NCBI RefSeq assembly: GCF_002804065.1
Contig: NZ_CP024955.1
Location: forward strand, 2,170,001-2,234,000
Origin: Kyrpidia spormannii
GTDB taxonomy: Bacteria; Bacillota; Bacilli; Kyrpidiales; Kyrpidiaceae
Direction: 5' to 3'
DNA: 64,000 nucleotides
Below are positions 15,227 through 24,510 of the stretch, piece by piece (position 1 is the stretch's first letter; each line of letters begins with the position of its first letter). A model generated the notes under the pieces. It had not been told where the DNA came from and ran no database searches. It saw only the letters and a program-made list of their open reading frames with translations. A program made the translations under genes and the position numbers.

Positions 15227-16201
15227 GTGTCTGAGTCGGAGAATTCCCCGGCACCGCGCCTTGCCAAAATGGACCACTTCGCGTATGATCCTGTCAGACC
15301 AGGACATCTTGCCTTGGAAGAAGGCGTTTTCTTGGAAAGTCGATTTTCCCTGATCGGGGCGCTCCTGGCCCTGTTACCCAAACGAAGTTTAACCCGGGCG
15401 GCGGGGCGGCTGCTTGAACACGAGGTGAGCCGGCTGCTCATCCCTTGGTATATTCGCAGGTATTCTCTAGACCTGACCGATGCGATCCTTCCCCCGGGGG
15501 AATATCGATCCCTGTTCGAACTCTTTACCCGGCGTCTGCGGCCCGGCGCGCGTCCCGTCGACCCGGGTGGCAAAACGGTCGTTTCACCCGTGGACGGCGT
15601 GGTGGGAGGGATGGGGGTCATCCACGACGGGACGTTCATCCAGGCAAAAGGTCACGCCTATCCAGTGGCCGACTTGCTCGGCGGCCATTTTCCGGATGAA
15701 CTGGAGGAAGGGACTTGGATCACGCTGTATCTCAGTCCCGCCGATTACCACCGCATTCACCTCCCGCTGAGAGGGAAGCCGCTTCAGGCCGCTCACATAC
15801 CCGGAACCTTTTTCCCGGTCAATCGCCTCGGCACCCGGGGGGTGCGCCGGCTGTTCGCCCGAAATGAACGCTGGGTAACGACCTTCTCCACGGCGGCTGG
15901 CACCATGTATCTGGTGGAAATTGGATCTTTCATCGTCGGAAGTGTGCGATTAACGTATCTGCCAGAGGAGATCCAGCAGATATCCGATCGCAAAATCCTG
16001 CAAAAGTGGGAGGTCTCCCACATTCCCACGATCGGTAAAGGAGAGGAGATCGGATATTTTTCCTTTGGGTCGACGGTGGTTTTGCTGTTTGAACGGGGAC
16101 GAGTCGAATGGAAATCCCATCTGAAAACCGGGGATCCCGTACGTATGGGCCAAAGTTTGGGGTTGATTCGGGAACTCCGATACGAGGGGGCAAGGGTTTG
16201 A
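15227..16201 (+). CDS. psd: phosphatidylserine decarboxylase
   Basis: The product is 324 aa, starting at GTG 15227. It makes phosphatidylethanolamine from phosphatidylserine at the inner membrane. The proenzyme self-cleaves before a Ser that becomes the pyruvoyl cofactor. The site here reads FGST (Ser282) where many homologues have LGST. The other two members of the processing triad, SPVDG (Asp123) and PADYHRIH (His178), are present. It follows the LuxR regulator by 14 nt and overlaps the next small gene (TTGA), so the two are probably co-expressed. Confidence 0.92.
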   Translation: MSESENSPAPRLAKMDHFAYDPVRPGHLALEEGVFLESRFSLIGALLALLPKRSLTRAAGRLLEHEVSRLLIPWYIRRYSLDLTDAILPPGEYRSLFELFTRRLRPGARPVDPGGKTVVSPVDGVVGGMGVIHDGTFIQAKGHAYPVADLLGGHFPDELEEGTWITLYLSPADYHRIHLPLRGKPLQAAHIPGTFFPVNRLGTRGVRRLFARNERWVTTFSTAAGTMYLVEIGSFIVGSVRLTYLPEEIQQISDRKILQKWEVSHIPTIGKGEEIGYFSFGSTVVLLFERGRVEWKSHLKTGDPVRMGQSLGLIRELRYEGARV

Positions 16202-16563
16202 AAAAGCTCTGGCGCGTCAAGGCGCTGCGCGGAGAGTTGCGGCGCACGGAGATTCGACGCAACACCGGTTTTCAATTGACCACTCAAGAGTTCGTTTTGC
16301 AAAAAGAAAGTCAAGCCTACCACATCGCCTTTGACGACATTCTCGGCGTCGTGGAACAAGGCACTCCCCCGGTATTCCCCGAGGAGTGGAGTGGAGACAC
16401 CCGGGTACCGGCTGCGGACAGCCCGGGTGTAGTGAAAATCGTCGCCACCAACATGCGCATCCATCGCCCGAGTGGGATTACAGAAACGGGCGCCGGGACC
16501 CTCCACGTCCGGCTATCCGAGGAATTCACCCGCCAATTCCTCCGCCTTCTAAAAAACGATTGA
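16198..16563 (+). CDS. hypothetical protein coupled to psd
   Basis: The product is 121 aa. The TTG at 16198 overlaps the psd stop codon, with GAGGGGGCAAGGG upstream as ribosome site. The longer open frame would lie inside psd. The sequence looks like a small mixed alpha/beta or PH-like domain (GFQLTTQEFVLQKESQAYHI, VKIVATNMRIHRPSG) ending in an amphipathic helix. There is no signal peptide or membrane helix. Family not recognised; coupling to psd hints at membrane lipid metabolism. Confidence 0.6.
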   Translation: MKKLWRVKALRGELRRTEIRRNTGFQLTTQEFVLQKESQAYHIAFDDILGVVEQGTPPVFPEEWSGDTRVPAADSPGVVKIVATNMRIHRPSGITETGAGTLHVRLSEEFTRQFLRLLKND

Positions 16564-16567
16564 ACCG

Positions 16568-17149
16568 TCAGAGGATGAGACCTGCCGCCTCCACCCGCTT
16601 TCGGATATCCACCCACCTGGCCACCGCCTGGGGGTATTTTCGCGGATCCCGCAGGATGGCGGAAGGGTGATAGCAAGGGGCGACCAGAAACTCCCGGCCC
16701 CGGTGCCGGGCATGATAAAAGCGGGTGGAGGCCCGCCCCACGGGAATCGGACGGCCCAACACTGCCTGGATGGCCGTCGCCCCCATCGTCACCACGATTT
16801 TAGGCTGCAAAACTGCGAACTGCGCCATCAGATACGGGCGGCACGCCACCATTTCCTCAGGTGCAGGTTTTCGATTCCCCGGCGGCCGGCACTTCACAGC
16901 ATTCGTGATATAGAGACGGGCCGGATCGAAACCGGCTTCCTTCAGCATTCTGTCCAGCAACTGCCCTGCTCGTCCCACAAAAGGAAATCCTTGCGCGTCT
17001 TCGTCCGCCCCGGGCGCTTCACCCACAAGGACCACGGGGCCTGGGGTGCCCCGGGAGACCACGACTTGGCTGCACCCGCCCCGCAATCCGCAGCGACGGC
17101 AGGACTTGAAGGCGCTTTCCAACAGATTGAGATTTTGCCACCACGCCAT
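16568..17149 (-). CDS. uracil-DNA glycosylase, family 4 (Fe–S)
   Basis: The product is 193 aa. ATG 17149 was chosen for its AAAGGGG ribosome site; the frame extends upstream without one. Family 4 features are present: the Fe–S Cys pair SCRRCGL near the N-terminus, the catalytic motif GEAPGADEDAQGFPFVGRAG, further Cys in NAVKCRPPGNRKP and ACRPYL, and the C-terminal HPSA motif (CYHPSAILRDP). It removes uracil from DNA in base-excision repair. It converges with the psd-linked gene, only 4 nt apart. Confidence 0.9.
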   Translation of the reverse strand: MAWWQNLNLLESAFKSCRRCGLRGGCSQVVVSRGTPGPVVLVGEAPGADEDAQGFPFVGRAGQLLDRMLKEAGFDPARLYITNAVKCRPPGNRKPAPEEMVACRPYLMAQFAVLQPKIVVTMGATAIQAVLGRPIPVGRASTRFYHARHRGREFLVAPCYHPSAILRDPRKYPQAVARWVDIRKRVEAAGLIL

Positions 17150-17264
17150 CGACTGCGCCCCTTTCCCATCGCCGCGGTAACCGGCGATCACCAGGCCCGG
17201 TCCGAAACCTTCAGCCGCCGACACCCCCGCTGGCGGGCCGGCGTCCACAGAGCCCCGAGCCCGA

Positions 17265-17672
17265 CTATGAACAGTTGACCTCCCCGGCCATCTGTCCCAT
17301 CAACACTTGGCGAAGATCGTCCGGGATGGGGACCGGACGCTGGACGACAGGATCCACGTGTACAATCACGCTCTCCCCTTCGGCGACCAACTGATCCCCT
17401 TTCAGAATCGCCTGGGACATGGTGATGCTGGTTTTGCCCACCCGCTGGATTTCGGTCCGGACCTGCAGCTCGTCGTCAAAATAACACGGGGCTCGAAAAT
17501 CGCAACGGATGGACGCAAGGACGATTCCTACCTCCCGGCCCAGGTCTTTGCGAATCTCCCTCATAAAGTCCGTTCTGCCCTGCTCCAAGTAAATCAAGTA
17601 ACTGACATTGTTGACATGACCCATGGCGTCAGTTTCACAATAGCGCACCCGAACCGTCGAGATCACCGCCAT
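17265..17672 (-). CDS. 4HBT-type acyl-CoA thioesterase
   Basis: The product is 135 aa from ATG 17672, preceded by AAGGAGGG. It is a hotdog-fold thioesterase of the 4-hydroxybenzoyl-CoA/YbgC type, with the catalytic Asp in RYCETDAMGHVNNVSY. It likely hydrolyses short or aromatic acyl-CoA. It lies 22 nt downstream of the ABC-class ATPase gene on the same strand, probably one transcript. Substrate not deducible. Confidence 0.88.
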   Translation of the reverse strand: MAVISTVRVRYCETDAMGHVNNVSYLIYLEQGRTDFMREIRKDLGREVGIVLASIRCDFRAPCYFDDELQVRTEIQRVGKTSITMSQAILKGDQLVAEGESVIVHVDPVVQRPVPIPDDLRQVLMGQMAGEVNCS

Positions 17673-17694
17673 GACATCGCCCTCCTTCTCTGAT

Positions 17695-19413
17695 TTAGAC
17701 AATTTTCAACCCTTCTAAGCGATTCACCGCCGCCGCCACCTCGTGCGGTCGCGGCATGGCGAGATTGCCCGGACAGCCCCGAGGCCCAGCCAGTGCCGCG
17801 AACCCTTTCTGGTCCATTTCGGCCAAAAGTTGTCGCACCAATTCGTCCAGGGAGGTGCGCCCGTCCGCGCGTTCGGTGAGGATTCGCAAGCAGGCGGCAA
17901 TGGCCCGGGTCTGCCCGATTTCCACCAATTGTTCCACCGCCTGTAGAAGCACCCGCTCCCGGCCATAAAGAATCAAGTGCTCGTCTTTCGCTTCGACTTT
18001 CCACTTATCTCCGGGTTTCGGCCGCCTGCCCAACTCCCGCACCTTTCGCACAGGTTTTGCGGGAAGTGGGCCCACCGCTTCCGCCCTCCGCCCCGAAGGA
18101 AACCGTTCCACCACCCGCCGGGCTTCTTCGGTGACGTCCTTTGGGATATAGCTCTCCATGGCGATCACCGCGTCCGCAACATCCAGGTAATCCCCGGCCC
18201 CGCCCACCACCAACACCGTGGAGACCCCCCACTCATCGAACAACTGCCGCACCCGGTCGATAAACGGGGTGATCGGTTCATGCTCTTTCGCTACCAGCGC
18301 CTGCATCCGTGCATCTCGAATCATGAAGTTCGTCGCACTGGTGTCTTCATCGATCAAGAGAGTGGTGGCGCCGATCTCCACGGCCTCCATGATGTTGGCG
18401 GCCTGGGACGTAGCCCCGCTGGCCGACTCGGTCGTAAACTGATCTGTGGACTTTCCATAGGGAAGGTCGTTGATAAAGGGACTGATATCGACCCCTCGGA
18501 CCCACCGGCCGTCTTCAGCCCGAATCTTCACGGCGGTAGGGTCTGTCAACACCCATTCCCGTCCGTCGCCGGCAATATGATTGTACACCCCTTGTTCCAG
18601 CGCCCGGAGCAGGGTGCTTTTGCCGTGATACCCGCCCCCGCAAATCAGCGTGATCCCCTGGAGAATGGCCATCCCCGCGACCGAACGGCCACTCGGCAGT
18701 CGAACCTCCCGGCGCAGCGATTCCGGCGACCGAAAGGGAACCGCACCCCGGCCCATCGGTTTGTCACTTTGGCCGCTTTCCCGGGGGAGGATCGCCCCAT
18801 CTGCAACAAAGGCAATCACCTTTTCCTCCGCCATCCATCTCCTGAGCGCCGCTTGATCCACCGCCAAAGCGACGTGGTCCCGGGCATTGTTTTGATCCAT
18901 CGATTTCCAGAGAAAACTTTCCTCGACCCATGCGGGGATGTCTTCGAGAATCATTTCTTGAGCCTGTCGGCCGAGCACAGTCCGTCCCCGGGCCGGGAGT
19001 CCAACCACAAAACGCACGGTCAACCGGCTGTGCCCAATCTCCACGGCACTTCGCGGGATCACGACTTGGCTTGGCTCCGTAATTTCAATGAGCCCACTCT
19101 TGCCACTACCCCGCCGCTGTCGCCACCCTTTCAACCGCTGATGGGCCGTCCTCAGAATAAAATCCTCCATGGCCGTTCGCCTCACCGGATCGGCATACAG
19201 CTCTTCTGGAATCCCGGTTGTATCCAACCCCATCTCCACCCGGAAGCGGGACGGAGGAGCAAAAGGGTCCGACTGGACGTGTTCGATCACCAACTGAAAA
19301 GCTTCAAACCTGTATGTACCCTCCAGATCTCGATAAGCCGGATACCCCCGACCATCGATACGCTCTAAGGTGCGGCGCAGATTCTCTTTTGCGCTCTGGG
19401 TTTGAGTTGCCAC
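17695..19413 (-). CDS. predicted ATPase of the ABC class (PF09818-type)
   Basis: The product is 572 aa, from GTG 19413 behind AAAGGGGAA. Walker A is GGGYHGKST (259–267), a signature-like SGATSQAAN follows at 332–340, and Walker B is TLLIDED (351–357) followed by TSATNFMIRD. There are no membrane helices, so this is a soluble ABC ATPase rather than a transporter subunit. The conserved layout matches the widespread but uncharacterised 'ABC_ATPase' family. The spacing to the thioesterase gene suggests an operon. Confidence 0.88.
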   Translation of the reverse strand: MATQTQSAKENLRRTLERIDGRGYPAYRDLEGTYRFEAFQLVIEHVQSDPFAPPSRFRVEMGLDTTGIPEELYADPVRRTAMEDFILRTAHQRLKGWRQRRGSGKSGLIEITEPSQVVIPRSAVEIGHSRLTVRFVVGLPARGRTVLGRQAQEMILEDIPAWVEESFLWKSMDQNNARDHVALAVDQAALRRWMAEEKVIAFVADGAILPRESGQSDKPMGRGAVPFRSPESLRREVRLPSGRSVAGMAILQGITLICGGGYHGKSTLLRALEQGVYNHIAGDGREWVLTDPTAVKIRAEDGRWVRGVDISPFINDLPYGKSTDQFTTESASGATSQAANIMEAVEIGATTLLIDEDTSATNFMIRDARMQALVAKEHEPITPFIDRVRQLFDEWGVSTVLVVGGAGDYLDVADAVIAMESYIPKDVTEEARRVVERFPSGRRAEAVGPLPAKPVRKVRELGRRPKPGDKWKVEAKDEHLILYGRERVLLQAVEQLVEIGQTRAIAACLRILTERADGRTSLDELVRQLLAEMDQKGFAALAGPRGCPGNLAMPRPHEVAAAVNRLEGLKIV

Positions 19414-19571
19414 TGCCGATTCCCCTTTCTAGATACGTTTATACCACATTCAGCGTCGGGTTACCGCTCCGACAACTTTTTTTGATCGGCGAGTTGCCAG
19501 GTATGTTTAAAATTTCTCATCCCTGGCCAGGATAGAACCATCTGTTACACTTGAGAGGTGAGAGATTCCCG

Positions 19572-20318
19572 ATGACTCGCTATCGGGCGCCGGCCGGGGT
19601 GTTCTTGCTGATGGCCTTAACCCAGGCCTCCCATGCCGGAGCCTTCTGGATCGACAACCCCTTCGCCGCCTTCGATTCCACCCGGAATCTGGCCCCTTGG
19701 ACGGCCTCGGCGGAAGACGGTGCGGGGGGTGCCCTGGCGTCCCGGGGCGGCGACGGGATGACGAACCAAACCCACCACCAGTATCTCGTAAAACCGGGCG
19801 AAACAATCTATCGCATCGCAAAACGCTACGGCATCTCGCCGCAGGCCCTGCAAGCGGCGAATGGCATCGTCGACCCGAGATTGTTGCAAAGTGGGCAAAC
19901 GTTAGTGATCCCGGACGGGGCTGCTCCGACAGCGGCCGCGCCCACCTCTTCGGAGCCGGCGACTACCCAGGAAGGTAAGCCGGCCGCACCGCTGGCCGTG
20001 TTCTATTGTACCTTAACCGCCTACACTTCGGGGCCGGAATCCACGGGGAAGTCCCCCGGTGATCCGGGCTACGGCGTCACGGCCAGTGGGCGTCCAGCCA
20101 CCCCCGGAAGGACGGTGGCTGTTGACCCGAATGTGATTCCTATCGGTACAAAACTGTATATCGAAGGAATCGGCTATCGAGTCGCCGAGGATACGGGCGG
20201 TGCCATACGGGGGCGAAGAATCGACATATACATGACCGATGTCAACAAAGCCCTCCAGTTCGGGGTCAAGCGCGATGTGCCCGTCTACATCGTGCAATAC
20301 CCGTCCAAGTCTTTGTAG
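19572..20318 (+). CDS. LysM and 3D-domain cell-wall protein
   Basis: The product is 248 aa. ATG 19572 follows AGAGGTGAG; the open frame extends 7 codons further back to a TTG without a ribosome site. A signal peptide ends near SHAGA. One LysM domain lies at about 70–115 (YLVKPGETIYRIAKRYGIS, LLQSGQTLVIP). A C-terminal 3D domain at about 155–245 shows the three Asp hallmark (VAVDPNVIPIGT, VAEDTGG, IDIYMTD). It resembles YocH/YuiC-type muralytic proteins binding and cleaving peptidoglycan. Confidence 0.9.
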   Translation: MTRYRAPAGVFLLMALTQASHAGAFWIDNPFAAFDSTRNLAPWTASAEDGAGGALASRGGDGMTNQTHHQYLVKPGETIYRIAKRYGISPQALQAANGIVDPRLLQSGQTLVIPDGAAPTAAAPTSSEPATTQEGKPAAPLAVFYCTLTAYTSGPESTGKSPGDPGYGVTASGRPATPGRTVAVDPNVIPIGTKLYIEGIGYRVAEDTGGAIRGRRIDIYMTDVNKALQFGVKRDVPVYIVQYPSKSL

Positions 20319-20397
20319 GCCCTTGCGCTCTACAAGACCCGACCCCCAAGCCCGACTTGCGAAGGCGCCACCCTTAGAAGGCGCCGCATACGAACAA

Positions 20398-20420
20398 GGG
20401 CCACCTGAAAAAGGTGGCCC
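20398..20420. terminator. hairpin between convergent genes
   Basis: Perfect 9-bp stem GGGCCACCT/AGGTGGCCC with a 5-nt loop between the convergent 3D-domain and sigma-like genes. There is no strong T-run on either strand, so it is a plausible bidirectional but not a canonical terminator. Confidence 0.5.
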
Positions 20421-20477
20421 TCCCTGCTAAGCATTAAGACGCGCTTACTCATCGATGAAATGCGAATATGAAGTCCT

Positions 20478-21098
20478 TCAACCGGCTACACTGTTCCACA
20501 GTTCCACCACCGCCGGGTGGTTCATCATCTTTTTCTTCACCCGGGCGATGGCGTTGTCCACCGCTTTCACACTGACGAGTTCCAGCTGTTCGGAGATCTC
20601 CCGGTAAGACTGCTCGTAAATGTACCGCCGGACGAAACACTCCCGTTCCAGATCTGTCAGCAATTGCTCCAGCAACTCATACAGACGTTCCCGGGCCGCT
20701 TTTAGTACGAGCTCGTGCACAACGTCCTCTTCCACCGCCGGCGTGGTCCCGGGTAGAGGTTCTCCCCGATCGTTCGCAGGTCCTTGCTCGTCCACCCGCT
20801 TCATCTGATTCATAAACAAGTACTTGGCCCCGTAAACCCTTCGCTTCATCATCGTCTTCATGCGGTTTTCCACAAACATCTTGGCAAAAGGCAAAAACGG
20901 AACATGGCCGCTGCGGAAGGAGCGAACGGCATTCCACAACTCGATCCGCAACACCTGAGCCACTTCGTCGTCGGTTTCATACGGGATCCAATATCTTTGA
21001 GCCAAGCCTCCCAAAAGCGGATTGAGACGCTGAACCAATTCCGAAAACGCGTCCGCTTCGGACTTGGCCCGACACGCGAGAGCCGTTAGTTCATCCAT
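20478..21098 (-). CDS. sigma-70-like RNA polymerase sigma factor
   Basis: The product is 206 aa; ATG 21098 with GGTGGGGA upstream is preferred over ATG 21116. Region 2-like sequence includes YETDDEVAQVLRIELWNAV and PFAKMFVENRMKTMMKRR. A region 4-like helix-turn-helix sits at the C-terminus (ERECFVRRYIYEQSYREISE, VKAVDNAIARVKKKM). Size and layout resemble SigH-like or other alternative sigma factors of Firmicutes. The regulon is unknown and no anti-sigma gene is adjacent. Confidence 0.8.
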   Translation of the reverse strand: MDELTALACRAKSEADAFSELVQRLNPLLGGLAQRYWIPYETDDEVAQVLRIELWNAVRSFRSGHVPFLPFAKMFVENRMKTMMKRRVYGAKYLFMNQMKRVDEQGPANDRGEPLPGTTPAVEEDVVHELVLKAARERLYELLEQLLTDLERECFVRRYIYEQSYREISEQLELVSVKAVDNAIARVKKKMMNHPAVVELWNSVAG

Positions 21099-21527
21099 CT
21101 TGCTTCCCCACCCCATTGCAACCGGCTCTGCCCGGTTTCATCTCTTTTACACCGCTTTGATCACCCCGTACCTACAAAGCGGCAAACGGACTTTTTCTCA
21201 CCCTTCTTTGTTTCAGTCCGTCCTTGACGAATGGTTTTTCTTTTCATATCAACCACCGCCGTCTTTCCAGCGACTACGTGCTCTCGGTATGTATCTGTAT
21301 CCGGTTGCCAAGGATATTCCAGCTGCGTCCCTCCCCGTCCTTTGGTGATCGGGGATGTCGAACTCGCCCCCGACAGGATCCCCTGATTTTCGAGGATCTC
21401 CGACGAAATCCGACAAATCCTGTAACAGAATTGTATCGGAATCCATCTTTATCCTACATGAGACGTTTGGACTAAAACCCCCGAATAAACCCGGAATTGT
21501 TCGACAAGCCCAGAAAATCGACTGGGG

Positions 21528-21596
21528 CGAAAGGCCTATTTTTTACGCCTGTATGTAGGAATCAATGGTTTTCTGTTACCTTTTGTAGGCCTTTCG
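21528..21596. repeat. perfect 11-bp inverted repeat
   Basis: CGAAAGGCCTA (21528–21538) and TAGGCCTTTCG (21586–21596) are perfect inverted copies 47 nt apart. The right arm lies between the -35 and -10 of the promoter candidate at 21576–21603, so it may be an operator pair or a remnant of mobile-element ends. Confidence 0.7.
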
Positions 21597-21603
21597 ATAC
21601 AAT
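21576..21603 (+). promoter_or_regulatory. candidate promoter upstream of the ABC remnant and ytrH
   Basis: TTACCT (21576–21581), 16 nt, then TACAAT (21598–21603). It would drive the truncated ABC reading frame and perhaps ytrHI. Confidence 0.4.
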
Positions 21604-21646
21604 CCCTTCACGTCCGGTTCATTCTACGACAGCGGGAGGGGAGGAT

Positions 21647-21781
21647 TTGATCGAGTTTCACCAGGTCAATAAATGGTACGGCTCTTATCATGCCCTGCGC
21701 GATATCACGCTTCACAGGAATCAAAAAAAGTTCATCTATGCTCTTTATGAGCACGCGAAAACCAAAATGGAAGAATCCTAG
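21647..21781 (+). pseudogene. truncated ABC transporter ATPase (GlnQ-type N-terminus)
   Basis: A very strong ribosome site (GGGAGGGGAGG) precedes TTG 21647. The first residues, LIEFHQVNKWYGSYHALRDI, are the canonical N-terminus of polar amino acid ABC ATPases (IEF..VNKWYG...L.DI). At about residue 24, where Walker A should follow, the frame instead reads RNQKKFIYALYEHAKTK and stops at 44 codons. Walker A, signature and Walker B are all missing. This is a deletion remnant, though its expression signals are intact. Confidence 0.7.
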
Positions 21782-21838
21782 TCTTGAAGGCATATCCCAT
21801 CTCCCCCGGCCATAGCTATGGACGGGGAGGGACATCGC

Positions 21839-22165
21839 ATGGACCGTTTTACGAGCACAGTGGTACTCGACTTTTTCGTCGCCTTTGGGATCGTGCTGGG
21901 CGGTTCGCTCATTGGGGGCATGGCCGCCGTCTTGGTGCACCTGCCACCCGGGAGCACCATGATGCGGCTGGCGGATCATCTTAAGATTTGGGGCCTCGTC
22001 AGTGCCCTGGGCGGGACCATGGATACGCTCCGAGTCATCGAGACCGGGGTGCTCGGTGGTCATTTGTCCCCGGTCGCCAAACAATTCACTTACCTCATGG
22101 CTGCTTTCCTCGGCAGCCAGGCCGCCTACCTCGTGCTCCGGGCGGCAACCGGAATCAAACCGTGA
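21839..22165 (+). CDS. ytrH: sporulation membrane protein YtrH
   Basis: The product is 108 aa; ATG 21839 follows GGGGAGGG. It has three hydrophobic segments with the YtrH-type stretch FFVAFGIVLGGSLIGGMAA and LKIWGLVSALGGTMDTLR. In Bacillus, YtrH and YtrI are sigma-E-dependent and needed for efficient sporulation, probably in the forespore-engulfing mother-cell membrane. Its stop overlaps the ytrI start (GTGA), so the pair is translationally coupled. The dnaE neighbour usual in Bacillus is not adjacent here. Confidence 0.9.
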   Translation: MDRFTSTVVLDFFVAFGIVLGGSLIGGMAAVLVHLPPGSTMMRLADHLKIWGLVSALGGTMDTLRVIETGVLGGHLSPVAKQFTYLMAAFLGSQAAYLVLRAATGIKP

Positions 22166-22758
22166 ATCCCGTTCGCGCGGTCGCCGTTTTTCTTCTCGGC
22201 CTCATCACCGGCGCCGCGGGGTGGATGGCCATCACCGCCCGGGAAATGGACGAGTTGCATTATACCATCGAACAGTACCGCCTCCAGGTCGACCGACTCA
22301 CCGAGGAACTTAACGGTTTGCGGGCAAAACTTAACCAGCAGTCCAGAGAACCGGAAATCCGCACCATTGAGGTTCAAGTTCAAACAAACGATCATTTCGC
22401 CGAAATCGCTATCCTTCGCTTTGCCAAGGACCAGACCAAAACGTTGATCGGGAAAAGTCTCTCCACCCTCAACGACCACCCCGACCTCATCATCGGCCTT
22501 TTGGAGGGACGAACCATTCTCGTGGACGGCCGCGTGTGGGCCATTCACGTCCAGTCTGTCGTCCTGGGAGAAACGGTCCACCTGTACTTGACCGGTGAGC
22601 CGGCGCCCCCTCAGCCGAGCCCGAGCCCCGCCTTCCCCGCCGGATCTGGGCCGGCTAATAAAAAGGGGGCGGCCAGCACTACACCTCCGCCCCTTGCCGA
22701 ATATCAGTCGATTTTCAATACTGCCCCGGTGTTGGCCGAGGTGACGAGCTTTGCGTAA
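22162..22758 (+). CDS. ytrI: sporulation membrane protein YtrI
   Basis: The product is 198 aa, from GTG 22162 overlapping the ytrH stop. It has one N-terminal membrane helix (about 5–22), a coiled coil (about 25–60: [20 protein letters not shown]) and an extracytoplasmic domain similar to YtrI. The last 40 residues are Pro/Ala-rich. It converges with ilvD, whose stop lies inside the 3' end of this frame (overlap 22704–22758). Confidence 0.87.
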   Translation: MNPVRAVAVFLLGLITGAAGWMAITAREMDELHYTIEQYRLQVDRLTEELNGLRAKLNQQSREPEIRTIEVQVQTNDHFAEIAILRFAKDQTKTLIGKSLSTLNDHPDLIIGLLEGRTILVDGRVWAIHVQSVVLGETVHLYLTGEPAPPQPSPSPAFPAGSGPANKKGAASTTPPPLAEYQSIFNTAPVLAEVTSFA

Positions 22759-24374
22759 CGGGCCAGATACCCCGTGCGGACCTTAGGATCCGGAGCTCGC
22801 CACTTTGCCCGACGCTCTGCCAATTCCGCGTCGCTCAACTTCACCTCGAGCTTGCGTCCGGGAATGTCAATCACGACCACATCCCCGTCTTGGAGTAAGG
22901 CGATCGGTCCGCCTTCCGCAGCTTCCGGGGAAATGTGCCCCACACTGATTCCCCGCGAGCCCCCGGAAAATCTCCCATCGGTAATGAGTGCAACTTTGGC
23001 TCCAAGCCCCATCCCGGCCAGGGCCGACGTCGGCGCCAACATCTCCGGCATACCCGGTCCCCCTTTTGGACCTTCGTACCGGATGACGACCACGTCCCCT
23101 TCGTGGATCTTGCCGGACATGATCCCTTCGAAAGCTTCATCCTGGGACTCGAAAATCACCGCCGGACCCTCGAACCGTTTCACCGACTCATCCACGGCAC
23201 CGGCCTTGATCACCGCTCCGTCCGGAGCCAGGTTCCCGTAAAGAATGGCCAAGCCGCCCGTCTCGCTGTATGCGTTCTCAATGGGCCGGATCACTTCGGC
23301 ATCCCGGATCTCCGCATTGGCGATGTTCTCACCCAGGGTACGACCGGTCACCGTCATGGCATCCAGGTGCAGCAACCCATCGATCCGGCTCAACTCTTTC
23401 AGAATCGCGGAAATACCCCCGGCCCGATGGACATCTTCCATGTGCCAATGGGAAGCGGGGCTGACTTTGCATAGATGGGGGGTCCGTCGGGAAATCTCAT
23501 CGATTCGAGAAAGGGGGTACTCTACCCCCGCCTCTTTTGCAATCGCCAAGGTGTGAAGAACCGTATTGGTGGAGCCGCCCATCGCCATATCCAGCGCAAA
23601 GGCGTTGTCGAGGGAATCGATCGTGACGATATCCCGGGGTTTGATATCCCGGCGCACAAGGTCCAAAATCTGTGCTGCGGCCCTTCGCGCCAATTCTTCC
23701 CGCTCCGGGGTGTTCGCCAGAATCGATCCGTTCCCGGGCAGCGCCATGCCCAGGGCCTCGGACAAACAGTTCATAGAATTCGCCGTAAACATCCCTGAAC
23801 AAGACCCACAACTGGGACATCCATAATCTTCTAGCTCCTTGAGTTCGTCCATCGAGATCTGGCCCGATTGGTACGCCCCCACCCCTTCAAACACGGAGAT
23901 GAGATCCACGATCTTGCCCGATGGTGTGCGCCCGGCCGCCATGGGTCCGCCGCTGATAAAAATCGTCGGGATATTCACCCGCATTGCCGCCATTAACATA
24001 CCCGGCGTAATCTTATCGCAATTCGGGATACAGATCAGGCCGTCGAACCAATGGGCCATGGCCATCGTTTCCACCGCGTCAGCAATCAGCTCCCGGCTGG
24101 GCAAGGAAAAGCGCATCCCGATGTGACCCATGGCAATGCCGTCGTCCACGCCGATGGTGTTGAATTCAAAGGGCACCCCGCCCGCTTCCCGGACCGCTTC
24201 CTTAATCAACCGGCCAAACTCCTGCAAGTGCACGTGGCCGGGAATAATCTCGACAAAGGAATTACAAATGCCGATAAAAGGCTTTCCGAAATCTTCATCC
24301 CGTACCCCCGTGGCCTTCAAGAGGCTGCGATGCGGCGCCTTGTCCACACCGCGTTTAATCATATCGCTTCGCAC
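22704..24374 (-). CDS. ilvD: dihydroxy-acid dehydratase
   Basis: The product is 556 aa. GTG 24374 was chosen because AAGGAG lies 8 nt upstream and the protein then begins RSDMIKRG as family members do. IlvD dehydrates 2,3-dihydroxy acids in valine, isoleucine and pantothenate synthesis. The Fe–S ligands are visible in [15 protein letters not shown] and [14 protein letters not shown]. No other ilv or leu gene is adjacent, so it is a stand-alone locus here. Its 3' end overlaps ytrI antisense by 55 nt. Confidence 0.96.
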   Translation of the reverse strand: MRSDMIKRGVDKAPHRSLLKATGVRDEDFGKPFIGICNSFVEIIPGHVHLQEFGRLIKEAVREAGGVPFEFNTIGVDDGIAMGHIGMRFSLPSRELIADAVETMAMAHWFDGLICIPNCDKITPGMLMAAMRVNIPTIFISGGPMAAGRTPSGKIVDLISVFEGVGAYQSGQISMDELKELEDYGCPSCGSCSGMFTANSMNCLSEALGMALPGNGSILANTPEREELARRAAAQILDLVRRDIKPRDIVTIDSLDNAFALDMAMGGSTNTVLHTLAIAKEAGVEYPLSRIDEISRRTPHLCKVSPASHWHMEDVHRAGGISAILKELSRIDGLLHLDAMTVTGRTLGENIANAEIRDAEVIRPIENAYSETGGLAILYGNLAPDGAVIKAGAVDESVKRFEGPAVIFESQDEAFEGIMSGKIHEGDVVVIRYEGPKGGPGMPEMLAPTSALAGMGLGAKVALITDGRFSGGSRGISVGHISPEAAEGGPIALLQDGDVVVIDIPGRKLEVKLSDAELAERRAKWRAPDPKVRTGYLARYAKLVTSANTGAVLKID

Positions 24375-24510
24375 AACTTTCACTCCTTCTTGGCCGCGAC
24401 CAAAGCCGCCGATCGGCTCGCCGTGTTCCAGACTGTTCTTATTCTATCAATGGGTCCGATCTTTGTACAGCCGAGGGTCGGGCCACACCCGGCACCACCT
24501 CCGGATCGCA

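Larger units (their letters stand above)
21099..21646. other. 548-nt region without an intact gene
   Basis: No convincing ORF is seen. It holds a 7-bp inverted repeat ACGGACT/AGTCCGT (21186–21221), an 11-bp perfect inverted repeat (21528–21596) and a promoter candidate at 21576–21603. It is more AT-rich than its surroundings and leads into a truncated ABC ATPase, consistent with a decayed locus. Confidence 0.5.

Noticed and set aside
17977-19368. 463-aa plus-strand ORF over the ABC-class ATPase
   Set aside because: Antisense shadow rich in Pro/Arg/His, no ribosome site, while the opposite strand has clear Walker motifs.
21528-21596. Insertion-sequence ends
   Set aside because: The 11-bp inverted repeats enclose only 47 nt, no transposase remnant is seen and no target duplication is evident; regulatory use is at least as likely.
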